Shown here: in pieces, positions 9,696-17,309 of the stretch
How positions within the stretch are numbered: position 1 is the stretch's first letter
How the letters are laid out: each line of letters starts with the position of its first letter
Origin: Rhodocyclaceae bacterium
Lineage (GTDB): Bacteria > Pseudomonadota > Gammaproteobacteria > Burkholderiales > Rhodocyclaceae
Direction: 5' to 3'
Length of the DNA: 64,000 nucleotides
Assembly (NCBI GenBank): GCA_016702335.1
Contig: JADJEF010000020.1
Location: 1,178,001-1,242,000 of the forward strand
Translations under genes and position numbers: made by a program
Notes under the pieces: generated by a model
Told to the model about the DNA's origin: nothing
What the model saw: only the letters and a program-made list of their open reading frames with translations
The model's database searches: none

Positions 9696-10961
9696 ATGCG
9701 CCTGCTTTTGAGTCTGCTGCCAGCCCTGCTGCTGGCTGTACTTGTGCCCGGTTGTGCCGGCCTGCCCCTGCCCCCGCCCGCGCCCGGTTGTCCTGCCCCT
9801 GCCTCTGCCTCTGCCTCTGCCGCTGCCCCTGCTACTGCGACCTGCCCGGCCTGCCCGACGTGTCCGACAGCGGAACCGCCCAAGCCGGCCGCCAAGGCGC
9901 TGCAGGCCGCCGAATGGAGCGAACTGCCGGGCTGGGCCGAGGACAATGTCTCGCTCGCCTATGCGGCCTTCGCCACCAGTTGCCCGACCCTGCTGCGCAA
10001 TGAAAAGCGGCGAGCGCTCTGGGCCGGCGTCTGCGCCGCCGACGCTCAACCGGCCGGGCGCGATGCGGCCGCGCTACGCGCCTGGTTCGAAACGCAGTTC
10101 CGCCCCTGGGCGCTGACCAATGCCGACGGCACGCGCGAGGGCCTGATCACCGGCTATTACGAGCCCATCATCCGCGGTCGCCGTATCGCCAGCGCCGACT
10201 TCCGGACACCCGTGTTCGGGCCACCCGAGGACATGGTGGTGGTGGAGTTGGCCGAGCTCTACCCCGAGCTCAGGCACCTGCGCCTGCGCGGCCGCATCGA
10301 AGGCCGCAAACTGGTGCCCTACTACTCGCGCAGCGAATGGGAGCAACAGGAGGAACAGCGCAGCAAAAAGGCGCTGTTGTGGACCGACGACCCCATCGAC
10401 TATTTTTTCCTGCAGATTCAGGGCTCGGGGCAGGTCATGCTGGAGGATGGCGCGCGCATCCGCCTGAACTACGCGGATCAGAACGGGCACCCGTACAAAT
10501 CCATTGGCCGCTGGCTGATCGATCAGGGCGAACTGCAGGCGCATCAGGCCTCGATGCAGGGCATCAAGGCGTGGGCAGCGGCCAATCCCAAACGCCTGAA
10601 TGAATTGCTCAATGCCAACCCCAGCCTGGTGTTCTTCCGCGAACTGCCCGCCACCGGCAGCGGCCCACCCGGCGCACTGGGCATCGCGCTCACCCCCGAG
10701 CGCAGCATGGCCATTGATCCGCGCCATGTGCCGCTCGGTGCGCCGGTATATCTGGCGACCACGCGGCCCAACAGCAACGAGCCGCTGCAACGGCTGATGC
10801 TGGCCCAGGATACGGGCGGCGCGATACGTGGCGTGGTGCGCGGCGACTTCTACTGGGGCAGCGGCAGTGAGGCCGGCGCGCAAGCCGGCAAGATGCGCCA
10901 GCCGGGGCGCACCTGGGTCTTGCTGCCCCGCGCGGCCAACCCCGAGGAACTCACCCTGTAG
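9696..10961 (+). CDS. mltA: Membrane-bound lytic murein transglycosylase A
   Basis: Outer-membrane lipoprotein that cleaves peptidoglycan with formation of 1,6-anhydromuramic acid. The ATG at 9696 is preferred because it starts a lipoprotein signal with lipobox LVPGC (about residues 15-19). An Ala/Pro/Cys-rich linker to about residue 65 follows, then the MltA barrel (FETQFRPW, GLITGYYEP, FFLQIQGSGQV) and the 3D domain with three conserved Asp (DPRHVPLG, QDTGGAIRG, RGDFYWGSG). About 421 residues. Repeat copy Q lies at RRIASADFRTPVFGPP. The linker contains two CPxC-like cysteine clusters, which is odd for a secreted lipoprotein. Confidence 0.93.
   Translation: MRLLLSLLPALLLAVLVPGCAGLPLPPPAPGCPAPASASASAAAPATATCPACPTCPTAEPPKPAAKALQAAEWSELPGWAEDNVSLAYAAFATSCPTLLRNEKRRALWAGVCAADAQPAGRDAAALRAWFETQFRPWALTNADGTREGLITGYYEPIIRGRRIASADFRTPVFGPPEDMVVVELAELYPELRHLRLRGRIEGRKLVPYYSRSEWEQQEEQRSKKALLWTDDPIDYFFLQIQGSGQVMLEDGARIRLNYADQNGHPYKSIGRWLIDQGELQAHQASMQGIKAWAAANPKRLNELLNANPSLVFFRELPATGSGPPGALGIALTPERSMAIDPRHVPLGAPVYLATTRPNSNEPLQRLMLAQDTGGAIRGVVRGDFYWGSGSEAGAQAGKMRQPGRTWVLLPRAANPEELTL
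10177..10205 (-). repeat. 29-bp dispersed repeat, copy Q (inside mltA)
   Basis: On the minus strand: AAGTCGGCGCTGGC, spacer GAT, ACGGCGA, with one mismatch in the 5' CCGC (CCGG). In the mltA frame it encodes RRIASADFR, where the family has a charged loop before TPVFGPP. Confidence 0.75.
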
Positions 10962-10979
10962 ATGTAGGCCACTGCACTG

Positions 10980-11720
10980 ATGCCCGCCAATTACGCCCGC
11001 TTCCTGATCGGCCGCCAGCGCACAGTGGCGGGCAATCGCCAGCTCGGACTGGTGCTGGCCTTCGTGGCCGGGGCACTGAATGCCGGCGGCTTTCTCGCGG
11101 TTCAAACCTACACTTCGCACCTCACCGGCATTGTCTCGGCGCTGGCCGACAACCTGGCGCTCGGGCACCTGGGGCTGGTCGTCGATGGGATGGTCGCGGT
11201 GCTGGCATTTCTGTGCGGCGCGATTTGCTGTGCGCTGATGGTCAACTACGCACGCCGCCGGGCGATGTCGAGCGAGTATGCGCTGCCCCTGTTGCTCGAA
11301 GCGGCTCTGATCCTTTGCTTCGGACTGCTCGGTGCCAGGCTCAGCCACTTTGAAGGTTTGCTGGTGCCGTTCACGGTGGTGCTGCTGTGTTTCATCATGG
11401 GCCTGCAAAACGCCATGGTAACCAAGCTATCCAACGCCGTGATCCGTACCACGCACATGACGGGCATCGTCACCGATCTGGGTATCGAACTGGGCAAGCT
11501 GATTTACTGGAATCGCAACCCAGATCCGGCGTTGCATGTGCGCGCTGATCGCGAGCGACTGCTGGTGCTTGGCGGCTTGTTCTACTGCTTTCTGTGCGGA
11601 GGCATCACCGGGGCCTTCGGCTTCAACTATCTGGGTTACGCGTTCACCGTGCCGATTGCCATCCTGCTCGCCATCGTGGCCATCATTCCTACCCTCGACG
11701 ATCTGCGCCGCAACCAATAG
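10980..11720 (+). CDS. DUF1275 family membrane protein (YoaK-like)
   Basis: A 246-residue inner-membrane protein with about six hydrophobic segments. Family motifs are FVAGALNAGGFLAV, TYTSHLTGIVS and a second half-repeat MGLQNAMVTKLSNAVIRTTHMTGIVTDLG. These two repeats (ALNA...TGxxS and LQNA...TGxxTDLG) are the DUF1275 signature. Function unknown. It follows mltA by 18 bases and may share its transcript. Confidence 0.88.
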   Translation: MPANYARFLIGRQRTVAGNRQLGLVLAFVAGALNAGGFLAVQTYTSHLTGIVSALADNLALGHLGLVVDGMVAVLAFLCGAICCALMVNYARRRAMSSEYALPLLLEAALILCFGLLGARLSHFEGLLVPFTVVLLCFIMGLQNAMVTKLSNAVIRTTHMTGIVTDLGIELGKLIYWNRNPDPALHVRADRERLLVLGGLFYCFLCGGITGAFGFNYLGYAFTVPIAILLAIVAIIPTLDDLRRNQ

Positions 11721-11978
11721 GCTGATCCGCCAGCAAGCACGCCGGCGCGAGCAGAGGAGCGCAGCAAAGCGGGCTTGTCAGCATTGTTCACCTGCACACC
11801 TGTGGCCCATGGCTTCGATTAGCCACCGCGCAGACTCACTAACAGCTTGACTGGCAGCAATTACGCCTGGCGACACCTTGCTTTATGATCCGCATCACGC
11901 TCCACGAGCGCCCTTGGCCTGGGTGCACAATGCTCAAGGCCTTTTCCCGATAACACCTGTCATCAACTGGAACCCACC

Positions 11979-12452
11979 ATGCGCACCCTCCTACTGATTC
12001 CCGCCCTGCTCGCCGCCCTGCTCACCGCCTGCGGCAAGCCGGAGGCCCCGCAGACCCAGGCCGCCGCTCCTGCCGCCGCCCCTGCGGCACCCGCCGCCGC
12101 ACCCGCCGCACCCGCCGCACCCGCCGCCGCCGCACCCGCCGCCGCTGCACCCGCACCCGCCGCTGCACCTGCTGCACCTGCTGCCGCAGCAGCGGCCGAC
12201 ACCAAGGGCGCTGATCTGTTCAAGAAGTCCTGCGCCATGTGCCACCAGACCGGAGTCGCCGGCGCACCCAAGCTTGGCGACAAGGCCGACTGGGCGCCGC
12301 GCATTGCCCAGGGCAAAGACGTGCTCTATCAGCACGCCATCGCCGGCTTCACCGGCAAAAAGGGCGCCATGCCGCCCAAAGGTGGCGCCGCCAGCATCAG
12401 CGACGACGACATCAAGGCCATCGTCGACTACATGGCCGCCAGCGCCCAGTAA
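11979..12452 (+). CDS. Lipoprotein-anchored c-type cytochrome with Ala/Pro linker
   Basis: A 157-residue monoheme class I cytochrome (c5-like). A lipoprotein signal with LLTAC gives an acylated Cys near residue 18. Residues about 28-73 are an almost pure Ala/Pro linker, then the heme domain with CAMCH (residues 85-89) and a probable Met ligand in GAMPPKGG. The linker would hold the heme domain away from the membrane as a mobile electron tether. Partner oxidase or reductase not seen. The 258 bases upstream, from the DUF1275 stop, hold no clear gene. Confidence 0.9.
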   Translation: MRTLLLIPALLAALLTACGKPEAPQTQAAAPAAAPAAPAAAPAAPAAPAAAAPAAAAPAPAAAPAAPAAAAAADTKGADLFKKSCAMCHQTGVAGAPKLGDKADWAPRIAQGKDVLYQHAIAGFTGKKGAMPPKGGAASISDDDIKAIVDYMAASAQ

Positions 12453-12487
12453 CCGGGTCTGAGTGAGCGGTAAGGGGTAAGCGGGTA

Positions 12488-12516
12488 GCGCAAGTCGGCG
12501 CTGGTGGGACGGCGCT
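12488..12516 (+). repeat. 29-bp dispersed repeat, copy C (intergenic)
   Basis: CGCAAGTCGGCGCTGGT, spacer GGG, ACGGCGCT; 36 bases after the cytochrome stop, in the gap before amt. Confidence 0.9.
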
Positions 12517-12662
12517 ATCGCTTCTACCGCTCACCGCACGGGATTTCCCTTCGGTAATCGGCGCACCGTATTGGTGTAAGCGCCGCCGCTAGCGCACTGT
12601 TTCAGTGCGCGCAGGACGACGGGAGTTGAGTAACTCATTGATCTCTATGGCGCACCAAAACA

Positions 12663-12676
12663 GGTACGACACTTGC
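12663..12676 (+). promoter_or_regulatory. Sigma-54-type promoter upstream of amt
   Basis: The sequence AGGTACGACACTTGCT places GG at 12663-12664 and GC at 12675-12676 with exactly ten bases between, as in the -24/-12 consensus (TGGCAC-N5-TTGCA). It is 47 bases before the amt ATG. RpoN/NtrC control is the usual arrangement for ammonium transporter genes. No NtrC site was sought rigorously. Confidence 0.65.
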
Positions 12677-12722
12677 TGCATGCCTCGTTCTTGTGCATAC
12701 CCCCCCCTGACGAGGTCAATTC

Positions 12723-13925
12723 ATGGAAACTTTCAAGACATCCGCCGACGTACTGTTCATCCTGCTCGGTGCCATCATGATTTTGGCCATGCATGCCGGC
12801 TTCGCGTTTCTCGAACTGGGCACGGTGCGTCGCAAGAGCCAGGTGAATGCGCTGGTCAAAATCATTAGCGACTTCGCCGTTTCGACCCTGGCCTATTTCT
12901 TTATCGGCTACAGCATCGCCTACGGGTCAAACTTTTTCGCCGGTGCGACCGAGCTCACGCAGAAGAGCGGCTACGAGCTGACCAAGTTCTTTTTCCTGCT
13001 CACTTTCGCCGCAGCGATCCCGGCGATTGTGTCGGGGGGCATTGCCGAGCGCGCCAAATTCAACCCGCAGCTCGCCGCGACCTTCGCGCTGGTGGCGTTT
13101 GTGTATCCCTTCTTTGAGGGCATTGCCTGGAACAATGCCTACGGCATCCAGCCCTGGCTGGAAGCGACATTCGGTGCGCCCTTCCATGACTTTGCCGGCT
13201 CGGTCGTGGTGCATGCGGTCGGCGGCTGGATCGGCCTCGCCGCCGTGCTGCTGCTCGGTGCCCGCCGTGGTCGTTACCAAAAAGACGGCGGAATCTCGGC
13301 GCACCCGCCCTCGAGCATTCCCTTCCTCGCTTTGGGTGCGTGGATCTTGATTGTGGGCTGGTTCGGCTTCAATGTCATGAGTGCGCAAACTCTGGAAAAA
13401 ATATCAGGGCTCGTGGCGATGAATTCGCTCATGGCCATGGTCGGCGGCACGCTGGTCGCGCTGCTCATGGGCAAGAACGACCCCGGCTTCGTGCATAACG
13501 GCCCGCTCGCGGGATTGGTCGCCGTGTGCGCAGGCTCGGATCTGATGCACCCGCTGGGCGCGCTGGTCACCGGCGGCATCGCCGGCGGCCTGTTCGTGGT
13601 GATGTTCACGCTTACGCAAAACCGTTGGAAGATCGACGACGTATTGGGGGTGTGGCCGCTGCACGGACTGTGCGGTGCCTGGGGTGGCATTGCCGCCGGC
13701 ATCTTTGGTACGCAAGCGCTGGGGGGGCTGGGCGGCGTCAGTTTTTTCAGCCAGATCGTCGGTACATTGATGGGCATCGTGATCGCCTTTGTGGGTGGCT
13801 ATATCGTCTACGGCGTGCTGAAGAAAGTGGTCGGTATCCGCCTCGACGCGGAGGAGGAATACAACGGTGCCGACCTGACCATTCACCAGATATCCGCCGG
13901 TCCGGAGCGGGAGACGTTGTGGTAG
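12723..13925 (+). CDS. amt: Ammonium transporter (Amt family)
   Basis: A 400-residue inner-membrane ammonium channel with about eleven transmembrane segments. Family signatures include FLELGTVRRKSQVNAL, the first pore His in AGSVVVHAVGGWIGLAA, and the second in VWPLHGLCGAWGGIAAGIF. A Shine-Dalgarno-like GAGG precedes the ATG. Unlike most proteobacterial amt genes it has no adjacent glnK; the next gene is an SDR after 125 bases. A sigma-54-type promoter upstream fits nitrogen control. Confidence 0.95.
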   Translation: METFKTSADVLFILLGAIMILAMHAGFAFLELGTVRRKSQVNALVKIISDFAVSTLAYFFIGYSIAYGSNFFAGATELTQKSGYELTKFFFLLTFAAAIPAIVSGGIAERAKFNPQLAATFALVAFVYPFFEGIAWNNAYGIQPWLEATFGAPFHDFAGSVVVHAVGGWIGLAAVLLLGARRGRYQKDGGISAHPPSSIPFLALGAWILIVGWFGFNVMSAQTLEKISGLVAMNSLMAMVGGTLVALLMGKNDPGFVHNGPLAGLVAVCAGSDLMHPLGALVTGGIAGGLFVVMFTLTQNRWKIDDVLGVWPLHGLCGAWGGIAAGIFGTQALGGLGGVSFFSQIVGTLMGIVIAFVGGYIVYGVLKKVVGIRLDAEEEYNGADLTIHQISAGPERETLW

Positions 13926-14050
13926 GAAGATCCGGGGGCGGCGCTTCCCGATCGCTCGGCTAGCCAGCGTTACGTTTTTTACGGCCGGAGTCCCGGCGAT
14001 AATGAAACCAGCGGCGCATCGATCAACTCCACCTTTTCACAAATTAACCC

Positions 14051-14788
14051 ATGCCCACCATTCTGATTACCGGTGCCAGTGGCGGCGTCGGGCAAGCCCT
14101 TGCCCGTCATCTGGAAGCCGACGGCTACGACCTGGTATTGGCCGGTCGCGATGCCAGCCGTTTGCACGCGGCGTATGGCGACCGGCACCTGCTGATCGAA
14201 GGCGACTGCACGACGCCGGCGGGGGCTAGCGACATTATCGGCAAGTCGGCGCTGGCAGGACGGCGACTGGATGGGCTGGCGCATTGTGTCGGCAACATTC
14301 GGCTCGGCGCCCTGCACCGCATGAAGGAGGAAGACTTTTCTGACTGCCTGCAGGCCAACCTGATCAGCGCTTTTCACACGCTGGCGGCGTTTGTCGCCCA
14401 TTTGCGCGCCGATAGCCGACCCGGGGCCGCGGTCATGGTCTCCTCCGCCGCCGCCCGTATCGGCACACCGAATCACGAAGCCGTCGCCGCGGCAAAGGCT
14501 GGCGTCGAAGGGCTGGGCCGTGCGGCCGCGGCGACCTACGCGGCGAACGGCATTCGCGTCAACGTGGTGGCCCCGGGAATTATGGAAACGCCGGCGACCA
14601 CCGGCATTCTGGGCAGCCAGGTGGCGCGCGACGCCGCGGCACGCCAATACCCGCTACCGGGCATCGGCAGCGCCGACGAACTGGCCGGCCTGATGGCCTG
14701 GCTACTCTCGCCTGCCGCTGCGCGCGTGACAGGCCAGGTCTGGTCGCTGGATGGCGGCTTTTCCAGCATTCGGCCCTTGGTAAAGTGA
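14051..14788 (+). CDS. SDR family oxidoreductase lacking the catalytic Tyr
   Basis: A 245-residue classical-length SDR with the cofactor motif TGASGGVG (residues 7-14), SSAAARIGTPNH and the C-terminal SLDGGFSS. The usual YxxxK active site is replaced: the segment reads NHEAVAAAKAG, so the Lys remains but Val occupies the Tyr position. Catalysis by the standard mechanism is therefore doubtful. Repeat copy D interrupts the region after GDCTTP and encodes GKSALAGRR. First of a coupled run with DUF3429 and CIA30 genes. Confidence 0.85.
   Translation: MPTILITGASGGVGQALARHLEADGYDLVLAGRDASRLHAAYGDRHLLIEGDCTTPAGASDIIGKSALAGRRLDGLAHCVGNIRLGALHRMKEEDFSDCLQANLISAFHTLAAFVAHLRADSRPGAAVMVSSAAARIGTPNHEAVAAAKAGVEGLGRAAAATYAANGIRVNVVAPGIMETPATTGILGSQVARDAAARQYPLPGIGSADELAGLMAWLLSPAAARVTGQVWSLDGGFSSIRPLVK
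14239..14267 (+). repeat. 29-bp dispersed repeat, copy D (inside SDR gene)
   Basis: GCAAGTCGGCGCTGGC, spacer AGG, ACGGCGA. It is on the coding strand here and encodes GKSALAGRR, a frame unlike the SADLR-type copies. Confidence 0.85.
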
Positions 14789-15228
14789 TGGCCACCCCGA
14801 GCCCAAAGCGCGTCGCGTTGCTGGGGTACGGCGGCCTGCTCCCGTTCATCGGCCTGTCCATCGGCAGCGTTGTTGATCATCACCACGCGCTGATCTGGGT
14901 CGATGCCCTTCACGCCTACGGCGCCGTGATCTTGAGCTTTGTCGGTGCGCTGCATTGGGGCTTTGCTATGCTCGCCAACGATCTCGGAGACGCCGAACGC
15001 GACGCGCGCTATCTTTGGAGCGTGATCCCGGCGCTGCTGGCCTGGCCGGCGCTGCTGCTCTCGGGCCTGTTGGCCAGTGGCATGCTGGTGCTCGGTTTTG
15101 TGCTGCACTACTGGCAGGATCGTCGGCTGGCCAACGGTTGTGCGCTGCCGCCCTGGTACTTGCCTTTGCGCGGGCGACTGACAGGCGTGGCGTGCCTGTG
15201 TCTGATCGGCAGCGTACTTGCGAGCTGA
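14788..15228 (+). CDS. DUF3429 family membrane protein
   Basis: About 146 residues with four hydrophobic segments. The motif LGYGGLLPFIGLSIG at the N-terminus and the segment GAVILSFVGALHWGFAM are the DUF3429 hallmarks. Function unknown. Its ATG (14788) overlaps the last base of the SDR stop; a GTG one codon earlier is an alternative. It ends immediately before the CIA30 gene start, so the three genes are very likely one transcript. Confidence 0.85.
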   Translation: MATPSPKRVALLGYGGLLPFIGLSIGSVVDHHHALIWVDALHAYGAVILSFVGALHWGFAMLANDLGDAERDARYLWSVIPALLAWPALLLSGLLASGMLVLGFVLHYWQDRRLANGCALPPWYLPLRGRLTGVACLCLIGSVLAS

Positions 15229-15732
15229 ATGAACGCTGTACTGCTTGATTTCGCTGACCCCGACTCGGTAGCGCATTGGCACCCGATCAATGATGGCGTG
15301 ATGGGCGGCGTCTCCAGCAGTGCGATGCGTTTCGATAGGGCAGGCCACGCGGTGTTTGCCGGCAATGTCTCGTTCGCGAACAACGGCGGCTTCGCCTCGG
15401 TGCGTTGCCAGCACGACGATCTTGGACGCCGTGGCGTGGTGGCCTATGTGCTCGAGGTGCGTGGTGACGGCAAGCACTACAAACTCAATCTGCGCACCGA
15501 TCAAGCCTTCGACGGCGTTAATTACCAGGCGCACTTTCATCCAGCGGCCGGTATTTGGGCAATGTGCCGTCTCACCAGCGCCGACTTCCGCGCTTCCTGG
15601 CGAGGACGGCGGGTGCCGGATGCGCCGTTGCTCGATACCGCCGCCGTACGGCAGGCAGGCCTGATGATCTCCGACCGGCAGGAAGGTCCGTTTGCCTTGG
15701 CGGTGCGCTCGCTTGCCGTGGAAATCGCCTGA
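15229..15732 (+). CDS. CIA30 family protein
   Basis: A 167-residue protein with the beta-sandwich CIA30 domain (named for complex I intermediate-associated protein 30). Motifs seen are the N-terminal WHPINDGVMGGVSSS, FAGNVSFANNGGFASVR and WRGRRVPDAPLLD. In bacteria its role is not established; a link to respiratory complex assembly is only by family name. Repeat copy P lies at CRLTSADFR, exactly before the conserved WRGR. A group II intron remnant begins 17 bases after its stop, on the other strand. Confidence 0.88.
   Translation: MNAVLLDFADPDSVAHWHPINDGVMGGVSSSAMRFDRAGHAVFAGNVSFANNGGFASVRCQHDDLGRRGVVAYVLEVRGDGKHYKLNLRTDQAFDGVNYQAHFHPAAGIWAMCRLTSADFRASWRGRRVPDAPLLDTAAVRQAGLMISDRQEGPFALAVRSLAVEIA
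15563..15591 (-). repeat. 29-bp dispersed repeat, copy P (inside CIA30 gene)
   Basis: On the minus strand: GGAAGTCGGCGCTGGT, spacer GAG, ACGGC, with a few mismatches at both edges. In the CIA30 frame it encodes CRLTSADFR. Since this family often has a similar peptide here, partial coincidence is possible. Confidence 0.6.
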
Positions 15733-15748
15733 GTGTCAGATACCAAAA

Positions 15749-16450
15749 ATAAGTCGGCCCCCGCCCAGAAGCTTCCCCAGGTTGCATCATTTCCCGGTGT
15801 GCGGTTTTCCCGCGACGGGCTCTCCAGTTGGTTGTTACCTCATCGGGATTGGCGCGCTAATCGATGGATTTCGGACATCGTGAACAACCCAAGATCGGCG
15901 AAGAAAGCATTTGGCCATTGCTTATGATCGCGTAGGCATCGTCCCTGACCCGGTCGGTGCGTCTGCCGGCGCAACATCGCCCGCAATCGACGACGAACAA
16001 AGCCATCAATTGACGAGAACGTGAACCGGTGGGCATGTTGGAAGTAGCCATACCAGCCTCGCAGAGTGGGATTAAGGGACGCAATCACGTACTCGATGGA
16101 ATTACCCTCGTTGCGCTTTGTCTTGGCGCGGATCTTATCCCGCAAAGACATCAGACTTTTCTTGCGCACCTGTCGCTTCCCTGCTTCAAACCGGTAACCC
16201 AGAAACTCGAACCCCTGACCCTCGACCCGGCAATCCCCGACGTGGGTCTTATCCGGATGAAGCGTCAACCCGTTCGCACTCACCCAAGCACGCATCCGGG
16301 CCAGCGCAGTGTCCGCCTCCTCCCGACTGCGGCATAACACCACGGCGTCATCAGCATATCGCACCATCACCAATCCGACTTCCCGCATTTCTACGTCAAG
16401 TTCGTGGAGGTAAATATTGGCGAGCAAGGGACAGATTACCGCCCGATTCA
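15749..16450 (-). mobile_element. Group II intron remnant, 5'-truncated
   Basis: The minus strand holds the 3' half of a group II intron: the end of the reverse transcriptase/maturase gene, then a domain-V-like hairpin at 15792-15824 (GAGCCCG...CGGG arms with a GCGG-GAAAA-CCGC top), and a terminus CCGACTTAT at 15749. The upstream part, including the RNA domains I-III and the start of the maturase, is missing; homology stops around 16440-16450. The element is therefore immobile in cis. It lies between the CIA30 gene and a toxin-antitoxin pair. Confidence 0.75.
15840..16427 (-). pseudogene. ltrA: Group II intron reverse transcriptase/maturase, C-terminal fragment
   Basis: About 195 residues remain of a protein usually over 400. 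The reading frame still shows LLANIYLHELD, the catalytic RT box RYADDAVVL, FLGYRFEAGKRQVR, and the maturase X domain (LNPTLRGWYGYFQHAH) through a natural-looking end LGLFTMSEIHRLA. Open frame continues a few codons upstream (AVICPLLAN) before homology is lost. Fingers and most of the palm domain are absent, so no activity is expected. Confidence 0.85.
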
Positions 16451-16476
16451 GACATTCAGCGTTTCAGGGACTGCGT

Positions 16477-16767
16477 TCAGCTCCGGTTGCGCCAATAGCC
16501 AGGTTCACGGCGGCAGTGCATGACCGCTACGATAAGAATATTGTCCGGCTCGATCGAATAGAGAACGGCGTAGGGAAATACTTTAGCCAGGCAGCGGCGG
16601 ATATCGTCCTCAATTATGCGGAAGGACTCCGGCGCAGCTGCAATATGGGCAACGGCCATTTCGACCACATTGGCGAAGCGCTCACCCAGTCCTGTCTGCT
16701 GCTGCTCGTAATACTTGGTAGCGGCACGGAATTCGGCCAAGGCTTCCGGGTGGAACTCGACCCTCAT
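16477..16767 (-). CDS. RelE/ParE-family toxin
   Basis: A 96-residue small basic protein of the RelE/ParE superfamily, which either cleaves mRNA on the ribosome or poisons gyrase. Typical segments are [33 protein letters not shown] and [27 protein letters not shown]. Its ATG overlaps the stop of the upstream antitoxin gene by four bases, the normal toxin-antitoxin layout. Which of the two activities applies cannot be told from the sequence. Confidence 0.85.
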   Translation of the reverse strand: MRVEFHPEALAEFRAATKYYEQQQTGLGERFANVVEMAVAHIAAAPESFRIIEDDIRRCLAKVFPYAVLYSIEPDNILIVAVMHCRREPGYWRNRS

Positions 16768-16997
16768 CGAGCAATGGCTCGCCGGACTTCCGCGAATGCC
16801 GCTTCGGCAGGAACAGTCTGGACTTCACCTCGACGCACCTCCTCCACGCGTCGCTTCGCTTCGCGCATCCAGAGTTGACGGATATAGCCATCGTCTGCCG
16901 GATCGAGGCTTTCGACAAGCCGGTCGGCAAGCAGAGCACGCGCCTCGCTGGGCAGTGCCAGCGCCTCGTAAGCGATTTGTTCGACAGTCATGTGCAT
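16764..16997 (-). CDS. Addiction-module antitoxin (partner of RelE/ParE toxin)
   Basis: A 77-residue protein starting [31 protein letters not shown], the pattern of the small antitoxins paired with ParE/RelE-like toxins (putative addiction-module component family), with a charged C-terminal half. I chose the ATG at 16997 because a GGAGA ribosome site lies seven bases before it; an in-frame extension to 17096 has no such site and overlaps the likely promoter. Overlaps the toxin start by four bases. Confidence 0.82.
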   Translation of the reverse strand: MHMTVEQIAYEALALPSEARALLADRLVESLDPADDGYIRQLWMREAKRRVEEVRRGEVQTVPAEAAFAEVRRAIAR

Positions 16998-17028
16998 GGC
17001 AGTCTCCAGTATTCTTGACATTGAGCTT

Positions 17029-17051
17029 ATTGTAGTCCCGACAAGCCGGGA
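17029..17051 (-). promoter_or_regulatory. Likely promoter and operator of the toxin-antitoxin pair
   Basis: On the minus strand a -10-like TACAAT (17029-17034) is preceded by an inverted repeat TCCCG-N6-CGGGA (17036-17051). Toxin-antitoxin operons are usually autorepressed at such a site; the operator role is inferred from position only. No convincing -35 was found. Confidence 0.4.
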
Positions 17052-17170
17052 AGAAAAAGTCGGCGCCAACCCAACGGCCGGCAAAGCGCCGACCAACTGC
17101 CAATGCCCAGAGTGCAGCAGTTAACTGTCGCTAGCCAACCGAGTAGATGAATGTCTCTTGAGGGTCGCTA

Positions 17171-17199
17171 ACCGCCGTTCCACCAGCGCCGACTTGCGG
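17171..17199 (-). repeat. 29-bp dispersed repeat, copy E (intergenic)
   Basis: Minus-strand orientation: CCGCAAGTCGGCGCTGGT, spacer GGA, ACGGCGGT. It lies in the 213-base gap upstream of the toxin-antitoxin pair; a decayed look-alike (AAGTCGGCGC, 17058-17067) is nearby. The rest of the gap holds nothing recognisable. Confidence 0.88.
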
Positions 17200-17309
17200 C
17201 ATGATTTCGGGCCATGCGTGTGCGCCCGGAGTGAGTAGACTTGAGCCGGACAGGCCGACAGTGCTTTGGTGGTGGTCAGCCGAACGCTATTCGCATTGAA
17301 TCAAAGCAG

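Noticed and set aside
9627..10049. Minus-strand ORFs opposite the MltA linker
   Set aside because: Gly/Arg-rich shadows of the Ala/Pro coding repeat.
15749..15765. AAGTCGG at the 3' end of the group II intron remnant resembles the dispersed repeat start
   Set aside because: Only seven bases match and the following bases are unrelated, so a common origin of the repeat and the intron is not supported.
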